From Oceanobacillus polygoni (GTDB taxonomy: Bacteria > Bacillota > Bacilli > Bacillales > Amphibacillaceae), in NCBI RefSeq assembly GCF_008304605.1, contig NZ_PIJY01000025.1:1-64000 (forward strand): 64,000 nt of DNA, read 5' to 3'. A model generated the notes under the pieces. It was not told the origin of the DNA. It saw only the letters and a list, made by a program, of their open reading frames with translations, and searched no databases. The translations under genes were made by a program, and so were the position numbers. Below, in pieces: positions 1 to 7,685 of the stretch; the stretch's first letter is position 1, and each line of letters opens with the position of its first letter.

Positions 1-80
1 TTGCGTTTCTCTAGTGGTTAGTTGATGTGTACCCCCACAGTGGACTTTCACCACCTAGATAGTCGCCATGCCTGGCGCAC
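1..80 (-). mobile_element. 5' end of a group IIC intron (continues beyond the window)
   Basis: Read on the minus strand, the sequence from 80 downward begins GTGCGCCAGGCATGG and continues with a GTGGTGAAAGTCCAC stretch and later AACGCAA. This order and spacing match the start of domain I of bacterial group IIC introns such as O. iheyensis O.i.I1 (GUGUGCCCGGCAUGG, then GGGUGAGAGUCCC and AACGCAA), compared from memory. The boundary falls directly after the T-run of a transcription terminator hairpin, the usual insertion point of group IIC introns. Only about 80 bases are visible, so the reverse transcriptase ORF and domains V/VI cannot be checked. Confidence 0.72.
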
Positions 81-84
81 ATTA

Positions 85-118
85 AAAAACCTCTTCTACG
101 CAAATAAGAAGAGGTTTT
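85..118 (-). terminator. Intrinsic terminator of the SAM riboswitch
   Basis: On the minus strand a 12-bp perfect stem (AAAACCTCTTCT pairing with AGAAGAGGTTTT, arms at 107-118 and 86-97) is followed by a run of T. The 5' arm also carries CCTCTTCTTAT, complementary to the ATAAGAAGAG that closes the aptamer at 136-146. This gives the mutually exclusive terminator and antiterminator expected of an S-box. Confidence 0.85.
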
Positions 119-139
119 GTCATGTATAAACATGGCTCT

Positions 140-240
140 TCTTATCTGCCAAGCACATAGGCTTGCTGGAATTGGCACAGTACCGAATAGTCTGTTGCCG
201 AGGTTTCAAAGGGCCAGTCCCTCCACCTCTCTGGATAAGA
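140..240 (-). promoter_or_regulatory. SAM-I (S-box) riboswitch aptamer
   Basis: The minus strand reads TCTTATC, then AGAGAGGTGGAGGGACTGG, CCCTTTGAAACC, CGGCAAC, then GTGCCAATTCC, and closes with GATAAGA. These are the conserved S-box blocks in the right order, with P1 formed by TCTTATC/GATAAGA. S-box RNAs turn off methionine/cysteine synthesis and transport genes when S-adenosylmethionine is abundant. The controlled gene would lie left of the window, beyond the intron. Confidence 0.93.
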
Positions 241-277
241 AAATAAATGATTTAGTTTTTAATTTGATGTAATGTGT

Positions 278-308
278 TGTAGGTATTAGCTCCGCGGGGC
301 CACCTACA
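278..308. repeat. GC-rich hairpin in the riboswitch leader
   Basis: TGTAGGT at 278-284 pairs with ACCTACA at 302-308 around a loop containing CTCCGCGGGGC. It lies between the minus-strand promoter and the SAM aptamer, so it would form in the leader RNA. It is not part of a standard S-box, and its role is unknown. Confidence 0.4.
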
Positions 309-344
309 TCCTTCGTGAAAATTGATTCAATTCTAATGATTTAA

Positions 345-373
345 ATATTAGCACGCATAGAATCGACTGTCAA
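345..373 (-). promoter_or_regulatory. Sigma-A promoter of the SAM-riboswitch transcript
   Basis: The minus strand carries TTGACA (368-373), a 17-bp spacer and TAATAT (345-350), a near-consensus housekeeping promoter. The predicted start leaves about 100 nt of leader before the SAM aptamer. The rest of 374-644 holds no convincing gene; a stem of ATGGGTG/CACCCAT near 419-451 is the only visible structure. Confidence 0.75.
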
Positions 374-644
374 GAACAATTAACAAATTAATCCTAAATT
401 CCGATGTGAATGCTTGTATATGGGTGTAAAGGGACAGGAAAGTTGCACCCATACACATAGAAGAGTAGTAAACTGGGGCAAAATCCCCGTCGGAAACCAT
501 TGCCCCCATTATTTTTTCGGCTGCTTCTGCCTTCCCTATCTCCAAAGAGAATCAATGTACTGAGGATTGCTTTTCCTCTTTTTTCAACTTTTCCCAACAC
601 AAACGTATAGCTTTATACACCCAAAAGCATAGCTTATACTACAT

Positions 645-673
645 TTGTTCATACTGTTAAAACTTGTTACAAT
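645..673 (+). promoter_or_regulatory. Promoter of the CAP-domain gene
   Basis: TTGTTC (645-650), a 17-bp spacer and TACAAT (668-673) lie about 36 bp upstream of the TTG start at 710. Spacing and hexamers fit sigma-A. Confidence 0.6.
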
Positions 674-709
674 AATAATGGAATAATAGTACTAGACAGG
701 AGTGGAATT

Positions 710-1840
710 TTGTCAAAATCTCTAAAAATTATCGCTTTATTACTTGTTGCGGGGGCACTTTGGTTTTTTTATGGTGACACCTTCTCACAGTCCGGTTTTC
801 AAGGTGTTTATGAAGACATTCGTTCCGATATAAATGAGGTTAAAGAGAACCCGCACGTAATAAGTACAATAGATACGGTAAATCAGGAAATTCAGTTCTT
901 ATATGGTAAGTTATCAGAAGCCTTTCAGGAGAACGAACAATCCACACAACCTATTCTTGAAAAACCCAATCTGCATCCTCCTTCTGAACAATCCTTTTCT
1001 ATTCATAATATTGAACTCGGCGATGATCGTTCTGAAGTTGAGCAACAAGTCGGGGAACACAAGAGGTCTTCTCTAAATGAATACGGAGTTAATTGGGTTA
1101 CTTACCATGAAAACTATCAAAATTTCTTTATGGCTGCATATGATGAACATGATCAAGTGATCGGACTATACACAAACCAAGACTTACTAACATCTACACA
1201 TGGAATCATATTTGAGAGTTCAAGAGAAGACGTACTTTCTACGTTACCTGAACCTATAGATGCAATTACCAAGGGTTTTGTTAAATACCAAATTCAAGAT
1301 AATCAAGAATATAATACGTTTACGATCGATAATAATTATGTAACCATTTTTTATGATAAGCATGAATCGAGTACAGTAACTGCGACTTTAATCATTCATA
1401 CAGAACTCGAACAACAAAAAGAAAAATTCTTTGCTACACCTAGCGAAGAATTAAAAGAAGGTTTTGAATATCAATTGTTCGACCTAACCAATGCCGAAAG
1501 GGTTAACCACGGTCTTCCTGTATTAACTTGGGAGGATTCAGTAAGAAAGACAGCTCGAAATCATAGTACAGACATGGCTGACAATAACTATTTCAGCCAC
1601 ACAAACTTAGAAGGACAGTCTCCTTTTGACCGAATGACGGAAGATGCGATTGCTTATCGAATGGCAGGAGAAAATCTAGCTACAGGCCAACCAAGCAGTA
1701 TTTTTGCCCATGAGGGATTGATGAACTCACTCGGTCACCGTGAAAACAAATTGCATAAAGATTACCGTTCACTCGCAGTCGGGGTTGCATTTAATACCGA
1801 ATCACAACCATTTTACACGGAAAATTATGTAACAAAATAA
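710..1840 (+). CDS. Secreted or membrane-anchored CAP-domain protein (YlbC-like)
   Basis: The 376-residue product starts with a hydrophobic segment (about residues 5-22), either an uncleaved anchor or a signal peptide. A middle region (about 95-235) has the look of the CAP-associated N-terminal domain of Bacillus. The C-terminal third (about 255-376) is a CAP/SCP domain with the family blocks HSTDMADNNYFSHTN near 285 and GENLATG near 320. The start is TTG with ACAGGAG eight bases upstream. B. subtilis YlbC has the same plan and similar length; its biochemical role is unclear, so none is claimed here. It appears to be a single-gene unit. Confidence 0.85.
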   Translation: MSKSLKIIALLLVAGALWFFYGDTFSQSGFQGVYEDIRSDINEVKENPHVISTIDTVNQEIQFLYGKLSEAFQENEQSTQPILEKPNLHPPSEQSFSIHNIELGDDRSEVEQQVGEHKRSSLNEYGVNWVTYHENYQNFFMAAYDEHDQVIGLYTNQDLLTSTHGIIFESSREDVLSTLPEPIDAITKGFVKYQIQDNQEYNTFTIDNNYVTIFYDKHESSTVTATLIIHTELEQQKEKFFATPSEELKEGFEYQLFDLTNAERVNHGLPVLTWEDSVRKTARNHSTDMADNNYFSHTNLEGQSPFDRMTEDAIAYRMAGENLATGQPSSIFAHEGLMNSLGHRENKLHKDYRSLAVGVAFNTESQPFYTENYVTK

Positions 1841-2047
1841 CTTGCAGGGAGCAATTTTTTAAACTCTCTATGGCTCAGCAGAAGCGGAAAGTTCTAACGT
1901 TGCTTCTCGTTCATTTGTGAAACATCCATTCGTTCTTTACTACCTTTCGAAAAGATTGTTGTTTACATTTGCATTATTTCCCTACATGAAGTAAAACTTA
2001 AGAAAGCTATTACAAATTCATTCTAGATGAGGAAGCGGGGATAATAA

Positions 2048-2314
2048 ATGGATAAAATTGAAGTTGGCGAAGTTTTTACAATTAGTGATGAAACTGATGA
2101 GGATCAGGAAGTAGAAGTACTTGCTAGGGTTACATTGGAAAATAGAGATTATGTTGCAGTCAGCTTTTTAGAAGATTTACAAGAGGATAGTGAAAGCGAC
2201 ATTGATATCTTCTTCCTTAAAATCGACGATGATGGTGAATTATCAGCAATTGAAAGCGATGAAGAATTTGATAACGTATCTGAGGCATTTGATCAAATTT
2301 TAGAAGAAGATTAA
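2048..2314 (+). CDS. DUF1292 family acidic protein
   Basis: This 88-residue, strongly acidic protein has the DUF1292 pattern: a short beta-rich protein with blocks such as VEVLARVTLENRDYVAVSF and an acidic tail ending LEED. Family members (for example B. subtilis YrzB) are widespread in Firmicutes and of unknown function. A GAGGAAGCGGGG stretch precedes the ATG. It is followed by a hairpin terminator, so it is probably monocistronic. Confidence 0.85.
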   Translation: MDKIEVGEVFTISDETDEDQEVEVLARVTLENRDYVAVSFLEDLQEDSESDIDIFFLKIDDDGELSAIESDEEFDNVSEAFDQILEED

Positions 2315-2320
2315 TAATTA

Positions 2321-2359
2321 AGAAGCGATAATTTCTCATGTAGAGGGATTATCGCTTCT
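2321..2359 (+). terminator. Hairpin terminator after the DUF1292 gene
   Basis: AGAAGCGATAAT (2321-2332) pairs perfectly with ATTATCGCTTCT (2348-2359), seven bases after the stop codon. The T-run is weak (CTGGTTT). Between here and 2634 only the alaR promoter region is recognisable. Confidence 0.65.
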
Positions 2360-2534
2360 CTGGTTTAGACGATCTAATCTTGTCCTTTTAATACACCATC
2401 TTGAATCAAGAACTATTCCATTTTCATAGTACGAGTGGATATAAAAGTTTAAAATGGTTCAGAAATATTCATGAATTACGTACTTTTCCGTCCCACCTGT
2501 TTTTCTTGTGTAAAAAAATCAAAATTTTAGTGTT

Positions 2535-2559
2535 GATTGCTTTTCAAAAATGATATAAT
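2535..2559 (+). promoter_or_regulatory. Promoter of alaR-alaT
   Basis: A consensus TATAAT (2554-2559) is preceded by TG one base away, an extended -10 element. The -35 region is poor (TTGATT sits only 15 bp upstream), which the extended -10 or an activator could make up for. Confidence 0.5.
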
Positions 2560-2634
2560 TTCATCATTGCTTCGTTTAATAAAGTAAATCAATAAAGTAA
2601 TGAAACAAATTACAGCAATAGAAGGCGGATTGTA

Positions 2635-3138
2635 ATGAAACTAACAAACGAGGAATTAAATATTTTATCGATACTCGAAGAAAGTCATCATGTATCGACA
2701 GAGTCCATTGCGATGCAGCTGGGAACAAGTGTAGGAAATGTACAAAAGGTTATTAAAAAACTAGAAAAAGAAAAAGTCATTGTTAGCTATCCGACACTTA
2801 TTGATTGGAACAAAATAGAGGGAAAAGAAACAATTGTAGCGATGATTGATGTTAAAGTTACCCCAGAACGAGGTGTCGGTTTTGACGAAGTAGCGGAACA
2901 AATTTACCGCTACCCAGAGGTTCAGTCACTTTATCTCATGTCTGGTACGTATGATTTATCCGTAACCATCGAAGGTAAGACGATGAATGAGATTGCAGCT
3001 TTTGTATCCAATAAATTAGCAACGATAGAGAATGTTGTATCCACAACGAGCCACTTTATGCTTAAGCGATATAAGCATGATAGTGTAATAATTGAAGGAA
3101 ATGATGACAAAGATCGGAGAATGGTGATTACCCCATGA
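2635..3138 (+). CDS. alaR: Lrp/AsnC-family regulator, AlaR-like
   Basis: A 167-residue protein with an N-terminal winged helix-turn-helix (about 1-60, containing STESIAMQLGTSVGNVQKVIKKLEKEKVI) and a C-terminal RAM/AsnC effector domain (about 70-150, containing MSGTYDLSVTIEG). It overlaps the aminotransferase start by ATGA, so the two are one translationally coupled operon. This matches B. subtilis alaR (yugG)-alaT (yugH), where the Lrp-type regulator controls the alanine transaminase. The symbol rests on this gene order and remembered similarity. Confidence 0.85.
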   Translation: MKLTNEELNILSILEESHHVSTESIAMQLGTSVGNVQKVIKKLEKEKVIVSYPTLIDWNKIEGKETIVAMIDVKVTPERGVGFDEVAEQIYRYPEVQSLYLMSGTYDLSVTIEGKTMNEIAAFVSNKLATIENVVSTTSHFMLKRYKHDSVIIEGNDDKDRRMVITP

Positions 3139-4340
3139 GTATAGACTTTCAAAACTACTTATCTACAACAGCAAAAGGATTAGAACCATCTGGTATCCGG
3201 AAGTTCTTTGACTTAGCAGCAAGTATGGAGGACGTCATTTCACTTGGTGTTGGAGAACCAGATTTCGTTACGCCGTGGAATATTCGCGAAGCGGCAATTG
3301 AAGCATTGAAGGACGGTCACACATCTTATACAGCAAATGCTGGATTGTTGGAACTACGCCAGGAGATCTCCAAGTATTTGAAAAGAAATTTTCAAACTAG
3401 CTACCAACCAGAGGACCAAGTAATCGTTACAGTAGGTGCTAGTCAATCCCTCGATTTAGCATTTCGGGCGATTTTGAACCCTGGAGATGAAGTTCTTATC
3501 ATCGAGCCTGCCTTCGTATCCTATACAGCGCTTGTAACATTGGCAGGTGGCGTTCCAATTCGCATTGCAACATATGCAGAGAACGACTTTAAAGTAACGC
3601 CAAAGCAACTTGAAGCAGCGATAACAGATCGGACAAAAGCGATTTTATTATGCTCGCCAAGTAACCCAACAGGCTCTTGTCTAAACAGAGCAGAGCTTAC
3701 TGAAATTGCCCAAGTTGTTGACAAGCATGACCTCCTTGTCGTTACAGATGAGATTTATGCGGAGTTATCGTATGATGAGGAATTTACTAGCTTCGCAGCA
3801 ATTCCTGGAATGTATGATCGAACCATCTTAATTAATGGATTTTCGAAAGGTTTTGCAATGACTGGTTGGCGTTTAGGTTTTCTAGCAGCACCACGTGAAT
3901 TTATTCAAGTAATGGTAAAAATCTACCAATTTACAACGATGTGTGCACCAACAATGCTGCAACTCGGAGCACTGGAAGCATTACGAAATAGTACAGAGCA
4001 GGTTGAAAAAATGAGGCAACATTACTGGAGACGAAGAAATTTCATGGTCCAATCGCTACGTAAGATTGGACTAGATTGCCACACACCTGGTGGTGCTTTC
4101 TATGTTTTCCCTTCCATTCAGAAAACAGGACTTACATCCGAACAATTTGCCGCTCGACTTCTCCAAGAAGAAAAGGTTGCAGTCGTACCTGGTAATGCAT
4201 TTGGGGATTCTGGCGAAGGCTATATTCGCTGTTCCTATGCAGCGTCTATTGAGCAACTGGAGATTGCGATGCAACGAATTGGGCGATTTGTAAAATCCCT
4301 TGAAACAACGCAGGAAAATGTTTTAGAAAATGTAAGATAA
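3135..4340 (+). CDS. alaT: PLP-dependent aminotransferase, AlaT-like
   Basis: A 401-residue fold-type I aminotransferase. The motif NGFSKGFAMTGWRLG carries the PLP lysine at about residue 238, CSPSNPTG is the substrate/cofactor Asn loop, and VTDEIYAELSYD holds the PLP-contacting Asp and Tyr. In B. subtilis the equivalent enzyme makes alanine from pyruvate using glutamate. The ATG at 3135 overlaps the TGA of the regulator gene, with GGAGAATGGTG upstream. PatA-type transaminases look alike, so the exact substrate is inferred from the operon. Confidence 0.85.
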   Translation: MSIDFQNYLSTTAKGLEPSGIRKFFDLAASMEDVISLGVGEPDFVTPWNIREAAIEALKDGHTSYTANAGLLELRQEISKYLKRNFQTSYQPEDQVIVTVGASQSLDLAFRAILNPGDEVLIIEPAFVSYTALVTLAGGVPIRIATYAENDFKVTPKQLEAAITDRTKAILLCSPSNPTGSCLNRAELTEIAQVVDKHDLLVVTDEIYAELSYDEEFTSFAAIPGMYDRTILINGFSKGFAMTGWRLGFLAAPREFIQVMVKIYQFTTMCAPTMLQLGALEALRNSTEQVEKMRQHYWRRRNFMVQSLRKIGLDCHTPGGAFYVFPSIQKTGLTSEQFAARLLQEEKVAVVPGNAFGDSGEGYIRCSYAASIEQLEIAMQRIGRFVKSLETTQENVLENVR

Positions 4341-4345
4341 GAAAG

Positions 4346-4394
4346 AATAAAGCAATGTGTCTCTACTTGGTCAGTAGTTGCACATTGCTTTATT
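4346..4394 (+). terminator. Terminator after alaT
   Basis: AATAAAGCAATGTG (4346-4359) pairs perfectly with CACATTGCTTTATT (4381-4394), five bases after the alaT stop. It could also serve transcripts arriving from the minus-strand Rieske gene. Confidence 0.75.
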
Positions 4395-4534
4395 TATGCT
4401 CCAATTCATTACGGCTAAATGTACAGAGAACTCCACGTACTGCATCACCATTTCGTATGTGATAAAAAACACGCCCTGCAGATCATTACTATCTGCAAGA
4501 CGTTGATTTCCTTCTATTTCTATAGAATACCCTT

Positions 4535-5551
4535 TTAGTTCAATACTTTCTTCCGCTTAGTTCGCTTTGACTCGGCTATTGCTAACGTGCCAGTCTCCAC
4601 ACCAAGTTCATCCAACCATCTACGATACGAAATGGTTAGTGCATCAGATTTAAGATGCATTTCTGCTTGCAAGTCTAAAGGAAGCAGCTCTGGTTTTTGA
4701 CTCTCCACAATATCTAAATCTTGATAAAAAATCGTATCTTGGAATTCAATAAACGAATCATCAGACTGTTCGAGATCATAATTTCTCGTTAATAACATAA
4801 ACACTTTCGTTTGTTCGTTATCTTCTTGATTCACAGCAGCTAATATCGTCAATTCCTCATCCGATCCTTCTGTCGTTTTTGTAAATCGTGCTGTCGTTGG
4901 ATTAAGAATTTCATAAACGTAATCTGCGTAGCCGCCTTTTGAACGCCCATCTGGATTCGGTTGAAATACAGGAATTTTGCTTGTAATAAAACGATTATCG
5001 ATAAACGCCACATCATAATCAACAATTTCGGCATGGTCTTCATCACCAAGCATTCCTTCATGTACAAACATAAGATGCGAAACATCCAAGAAGTTCTCAA
5101 TAATTCTTGGCGCATTTGCTTTCACATCATATGGTCCGCAAATAGCAGTACGATAACCCGCTTTATCGTATTCTAGATAGGAAATCATTGGATCTGGATC
5201 ATCACCTAAATTAACCCAGATTAAACCGAGAGACTCCTGGGCATGATAAACCGTTGCTCTCGCCTTTTTAGGGATAGGTCTGTCACATGGCAATGCAGGT
5301 ATTTTCACACATTCCCCTGTCGAATCATATTCCCAAGCGTGATACGCACAAACAAGGTTGCCATTCTTTACTTTTCCTAATGAAAGTGCTGCTCCGCGGT
5401 GGATGCATAAATCTTTAAATGCATGCACTCCTTTCGCATTACGGAAAATCACGACGCGCTCGCCAAGCACATAAACTTGCTCTGGATCATCCTTTAATTC
5501 ATCCGCTTTATAAACTGGATGCCACTGGTTCCATAATCTGTCTTGTTGCAT
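4535..5551 (-). CDS. Rieske [2Fe-2S] ring-hydroxylating/demethylating oxygenase, alpha-subunit type
   Basis: The 338-residue product (start ATG at 5551, GGGGAG nine bases upstream) has an N-terminal Rieske domain with C49-x-H51 (CIHRG) and C68-x2-H71 (CAYHAW). The catalytic domain has the mononuclear-iron motif N153-x2-D156-x2-H159-x4-H164 (NFLDVSHLMFVH). This is the plan of VanA-type O-demethylases, TsaM and the methylxanthine N-demethylases NdmA/B. No reductase gene is nearby, so electrons must come from a partner elsewhere. It lies downstream of a guanine-riboswitch-controlled purine permease and near guanine deaminase, which makes a purine-type substrate possible but unproved. Confidence 0.85.
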   Translation of the reverse strand: MQQDRLWNQWHPVYKADELKDDPEQVYVLGERVVIFRNAKGVHAFKDLCIHRGAALSLGKVKNGNLVCAYHAWEYDSTGECVKIPALPCDRPIPKKARATVYHAQESLGLIWVNLGDDPDPMISYLEYDKAGYRTAICGPYDVKANAPRIIENFLDVSHLMFVHEGMLGDEDHAEIVDYDVAFIDNRFITSKIPVFQPNPDGRSKGGYADYVYEILNPTTARFTKTTEGSDEELTILAAVNQEDNEQTKVFMLLTRNYDLEQSDDSFIEFQDTIFYQDLDIVESQKPELLPLDLQAEMHLKSDALTISYRRWLDELGVETGTLAIAESKRTKRKKVLN

Positions 5552-5682
5552 AACGATAAACTCCCCTTTTATTAGTAAACTTAGCATACGTTAAAGGGAT
5601 TCTTAAAAGCATTGTTTGCTTTATTAGAAGCCCTTCTACTTTGGAGTGCAAGCCTTCAAGCAAAATCTAAAGTTGCACTTAT

Positions 5683-5716
5683 GCAGATGGGAAAGTTTAT
5701 ATACTTTCTTATCTGC
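5683..5716. repeat. Inverted repeat between permease and Rieske genes
   Basis: GCAGATGGGAAAGT (5683-5696) faces ACTTTCTTATCTGC (5703-5716). It forms 14 pairs including two G-U as plus-strand RNA; on the minus strand the same positions become A-C mismatches. There is no T-run on either side, so it is not a classic terminator. A second stem (AGTGCAA/TTGCACT) lies just before it, near 5645-5679. Confidence 0.4.
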
Positions 5717-5753
5717 CAAATAAATCATAACTATTTTCCAAAAATCTTCTAAT

Positions 5754-7115
5754 CTAATTCACGTTTACTTCCGGTGATAATCCAGTATCTTCTTTTTTCT
5801 CTGGGAGTACCAGATTAAGAATCAGTGCTGCAATTGCTCCAATAGCAATTCCAGATGAGACAAAATAGGTCACGATACTTGGTAGGCCATATAATATATC
5901 TGCTGGCATGAGTACTGCAAATAGCGCAAGCATAATTGGGATACCGATTACAAGCATATTCCGCTCTGTGAACGGTGCCTGCTTTACCACTTTAAATCCA
6001 TTCATCATGATAACAACACAAATGATAGCAAACACGCTACTTATAACCACTGGCGGGATACTAGCAATTACAGTCATAAGCTTGGGCATCATCCCAAACA
6101 TGAGAAGAATGACCCCACCTGCAATTATCGGCTTGCGACTTTTAACACCAGTAATAGCAATAATCCCTGCATTCGTTGAATAGCCTGTAACTGGCGTGCC
6201 ACCAAAGAAGGAACCAGCAAAACACCCAATTCCTTCACCAAAAGCTCCCCCGTTTAATCGTTTATGATCTAGTTTTTCTTCCGTGACATTACCTACTGTA
6301 AACCACGTACCAGTTGTTTCAATCATAATAATAAAATAGATAGCAAGCATAATCAGAATAGCGTCTAGTTCAAATGTTGGCGTACCAAAGGCAAATATAC
6401 TTGGTAATGCAAACCACGCAGCATCACGTACGGAAGAAAAATCAACCATTCCAAAGAAAGAAGCAATACCTGTACCTATACCTAAAGCTAAAATAACAGA
6501 TGCAACTTTAATATGTTTCCATTTCGTTTTGGCTTTTTCACCAATATATATCGAAGAAATCAATACAACTGCTGTAACAAACGCGATCAATATATTTGTA
6601 TTAAAGCTTCCCTCCGCACCATAGATCGAACCGATTGCAGTCGGCATTAACGAAAAGCCAACAACGACAATCACTGTCCCCGCAACAATTGGTGGAATAA
6701 ATCTTTTCACTACTTTACTGAAAATCTTCAACGGATAGCCTAATAGAGCAATTAACAAAGCACCTGGTATTAAACTACCAATCATCGCTCCCATTCCAGA
6801 CGTTGTACCGATTGCCGCAAGCGCACTAAGTGGGACAAATGATGGACCTTGCATGACAGGTAGCTTCATTGCAAACCCAGCTTGAATAATCGTTGCAATC
6901 CCACAAGCAATAAATGTCATCTGAATTAACAATGCACTATCAGCAACCGAAAAGGATAATAGCCCGGCTAAAATAATCGGTGGAATAAATAAATCCATTG
7001 CTAATACATGCTGTAACCCTACAAAAATGGATTTCCCTACTGAAATTTCCTCTTTCTTTCTAACTTGCTCATTCTTTACTACCTTTGTCTCTAATTCTCT
7101 CGCAGCACTCTCCAA
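5754..7115 (-). CDS. NCS2-family purine (xanthine/guanine/uracil-type) permease
   Basis: A 453-residue polytopic membrane protein with 12 or more hydrophobic segments. It carries NCS2/NAT hallmarks: GLQHVLAMDLFIPP near the N-terminus and GGTPVTGYSTNAGIIAITGVKSR in the substrate region. The family imports nucleobases with protons or sodium; B. subtilis PbuX is a relative. The start is TTG at 7115 with GGGAG nine bases upstream. The upstream leader holds a guanine riboswitch and terminator, so uptake should be shut off when guanine is plentiful. That control, not the protein sequence alone, points to a purine substrate. Confidence 0.88.
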   Translation of the reverse strand: MESAARELETKVVKNEQVRKKEEISVGKSIFVGLQHVLAMDLFIPPIILAGLLSFSVADSALLIQMTFIACGIATIIQAGFAMKLPVMQGPSFVPLSALAAIGTTSGMGAMIGSLIPGALLIALLGYPLKIFSKVVKRFIPPIVAGTVIVVVGFSLMPTAIGSIYGAEGSFNTNILIAFVTAVVLISSIYIGEKAKTKWKHIKVASVILALGIGTGIASFFGMVDFSSVRDAAWFALPSIFAFGTPTFELDAILIMLAIYFIIMIETTGTWFTVGNVTEEKLDHKRLNGGAFGEGIGCFAGSFFGGTPVTGYSTNAGIIAITGVKSRKPIIAGGVILLMFGMMPKLMTVIASIPPVVISSVFAIICVVIMMNGFKVVKQAPFTERNMLVIGIPIMLALFAVLMPADILYGLPSIVTYFVSSGIAIGAIAALILNLVLPEKKEDTGLSPEVNVN

Positions 7116-7206
7116 GCTCTTATCTCCCTTCGTCTAGTACTTCACTAGATTTAATATGTTTACAAATTACTGTAGTGCTTCTCATATAACGGAAACATAG
7201 AATAAA

Positions 7207-7262
7207 AAAAGCCCAAAATACACGCTCTCCGCTATGGAGAAAGCAATGTACTTCGAGCTTTT
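7207..7262 (-). terminator. Riboswitch-linked terminator before the purine permease
   Basis: On the minus strand AAAAGCTCGAAGTACA (7247-7262) pairs with TGTATTTTGGGCTTTT (7207-7222), 16 pairs with some G-U, enclosing a further stem. A run of seven T follows. It sits between the guanine aptamer and the permease start, as expected for transcription attenuation. Confidence 0.75.
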
Positions 7263-7391
7263 GATATCGAAATACCGCGAAAAGACAATACTTCAAACAA
7301 ACCAAATTTCACGTTTGATAGTTACTAGTAACTAGTAATAAACTACCCTAAATAAAGTAAGTTTCAATGTATGTCTATTCACGATTGCTTC

Positions 7392-7457
7392 TCATAGTCA
7401 GTTTATTTACGGTAAACCGGTAGAAACTTGTAGGCCATATCCCTACGATTATATGAA
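7392..7457 (-). promoter_or_regulatory. Guanine-class purine riboswitch
   Basis: The minus strand shows TCATATAATCG, then GATATGGCC, AAGTTTCTACCGG, ACCGTAAAT and CTGACTATGA in order. These are the conserved purine aptamer core and loops, very close to B. subtilis xpt. The core base equivalent to position 74 is C (GACTATG rather than GATTATG), which specifies guanine/hypoxanthine rather than adenine. P1 is formed by TCATA/TATGA. Confidence 0.93.
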
Positions 7458-7488
7458 AATAACAATACATATTTTTTAGAATGTTTAT

Positions 7489-7516
7489 AGTATAGCACCC
7501 ATTTGGCCAAAAACAA
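7489..7516 (-). promoter_or_regulatory. Promoter of the guanine-riboswitch transcript
   Basis: On the minus strand TTGTTT (7511-7516), a 16-bp spacer and TATACT (7489-7494) lie about 30 bp upstream of the aptamer. Confidence 0.6.
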
Positions 7517-7685
7517 GACCCATGAAATAAAAAATAACCTTCCAATAATTTAGACAAATACGCTAGCTATTGGACAACTAGGATTTTTTCCTCTTTAAAA
7601 GATCTCTGACATTCCATAGACGAAGTTATTTTTATGCTTTATAATGACAAATACAATATCAAAATACGAACATTAAGGTGGTAAA

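Noticed and set aside
394-600. Two overlapping minus-strand frames of 65-68 codons before the CAP-domain gene
   Set aside because: No ribosome binding site, no family resemblance, and the region is a promoter-bearing intergenic stretch.
7661-7673. PurBox-like word AAAATACGAACATT just before guaD
   Set aside because: One mismatch to the PurR box and no second inverted box in the upstream region, while PurR needs a pair.
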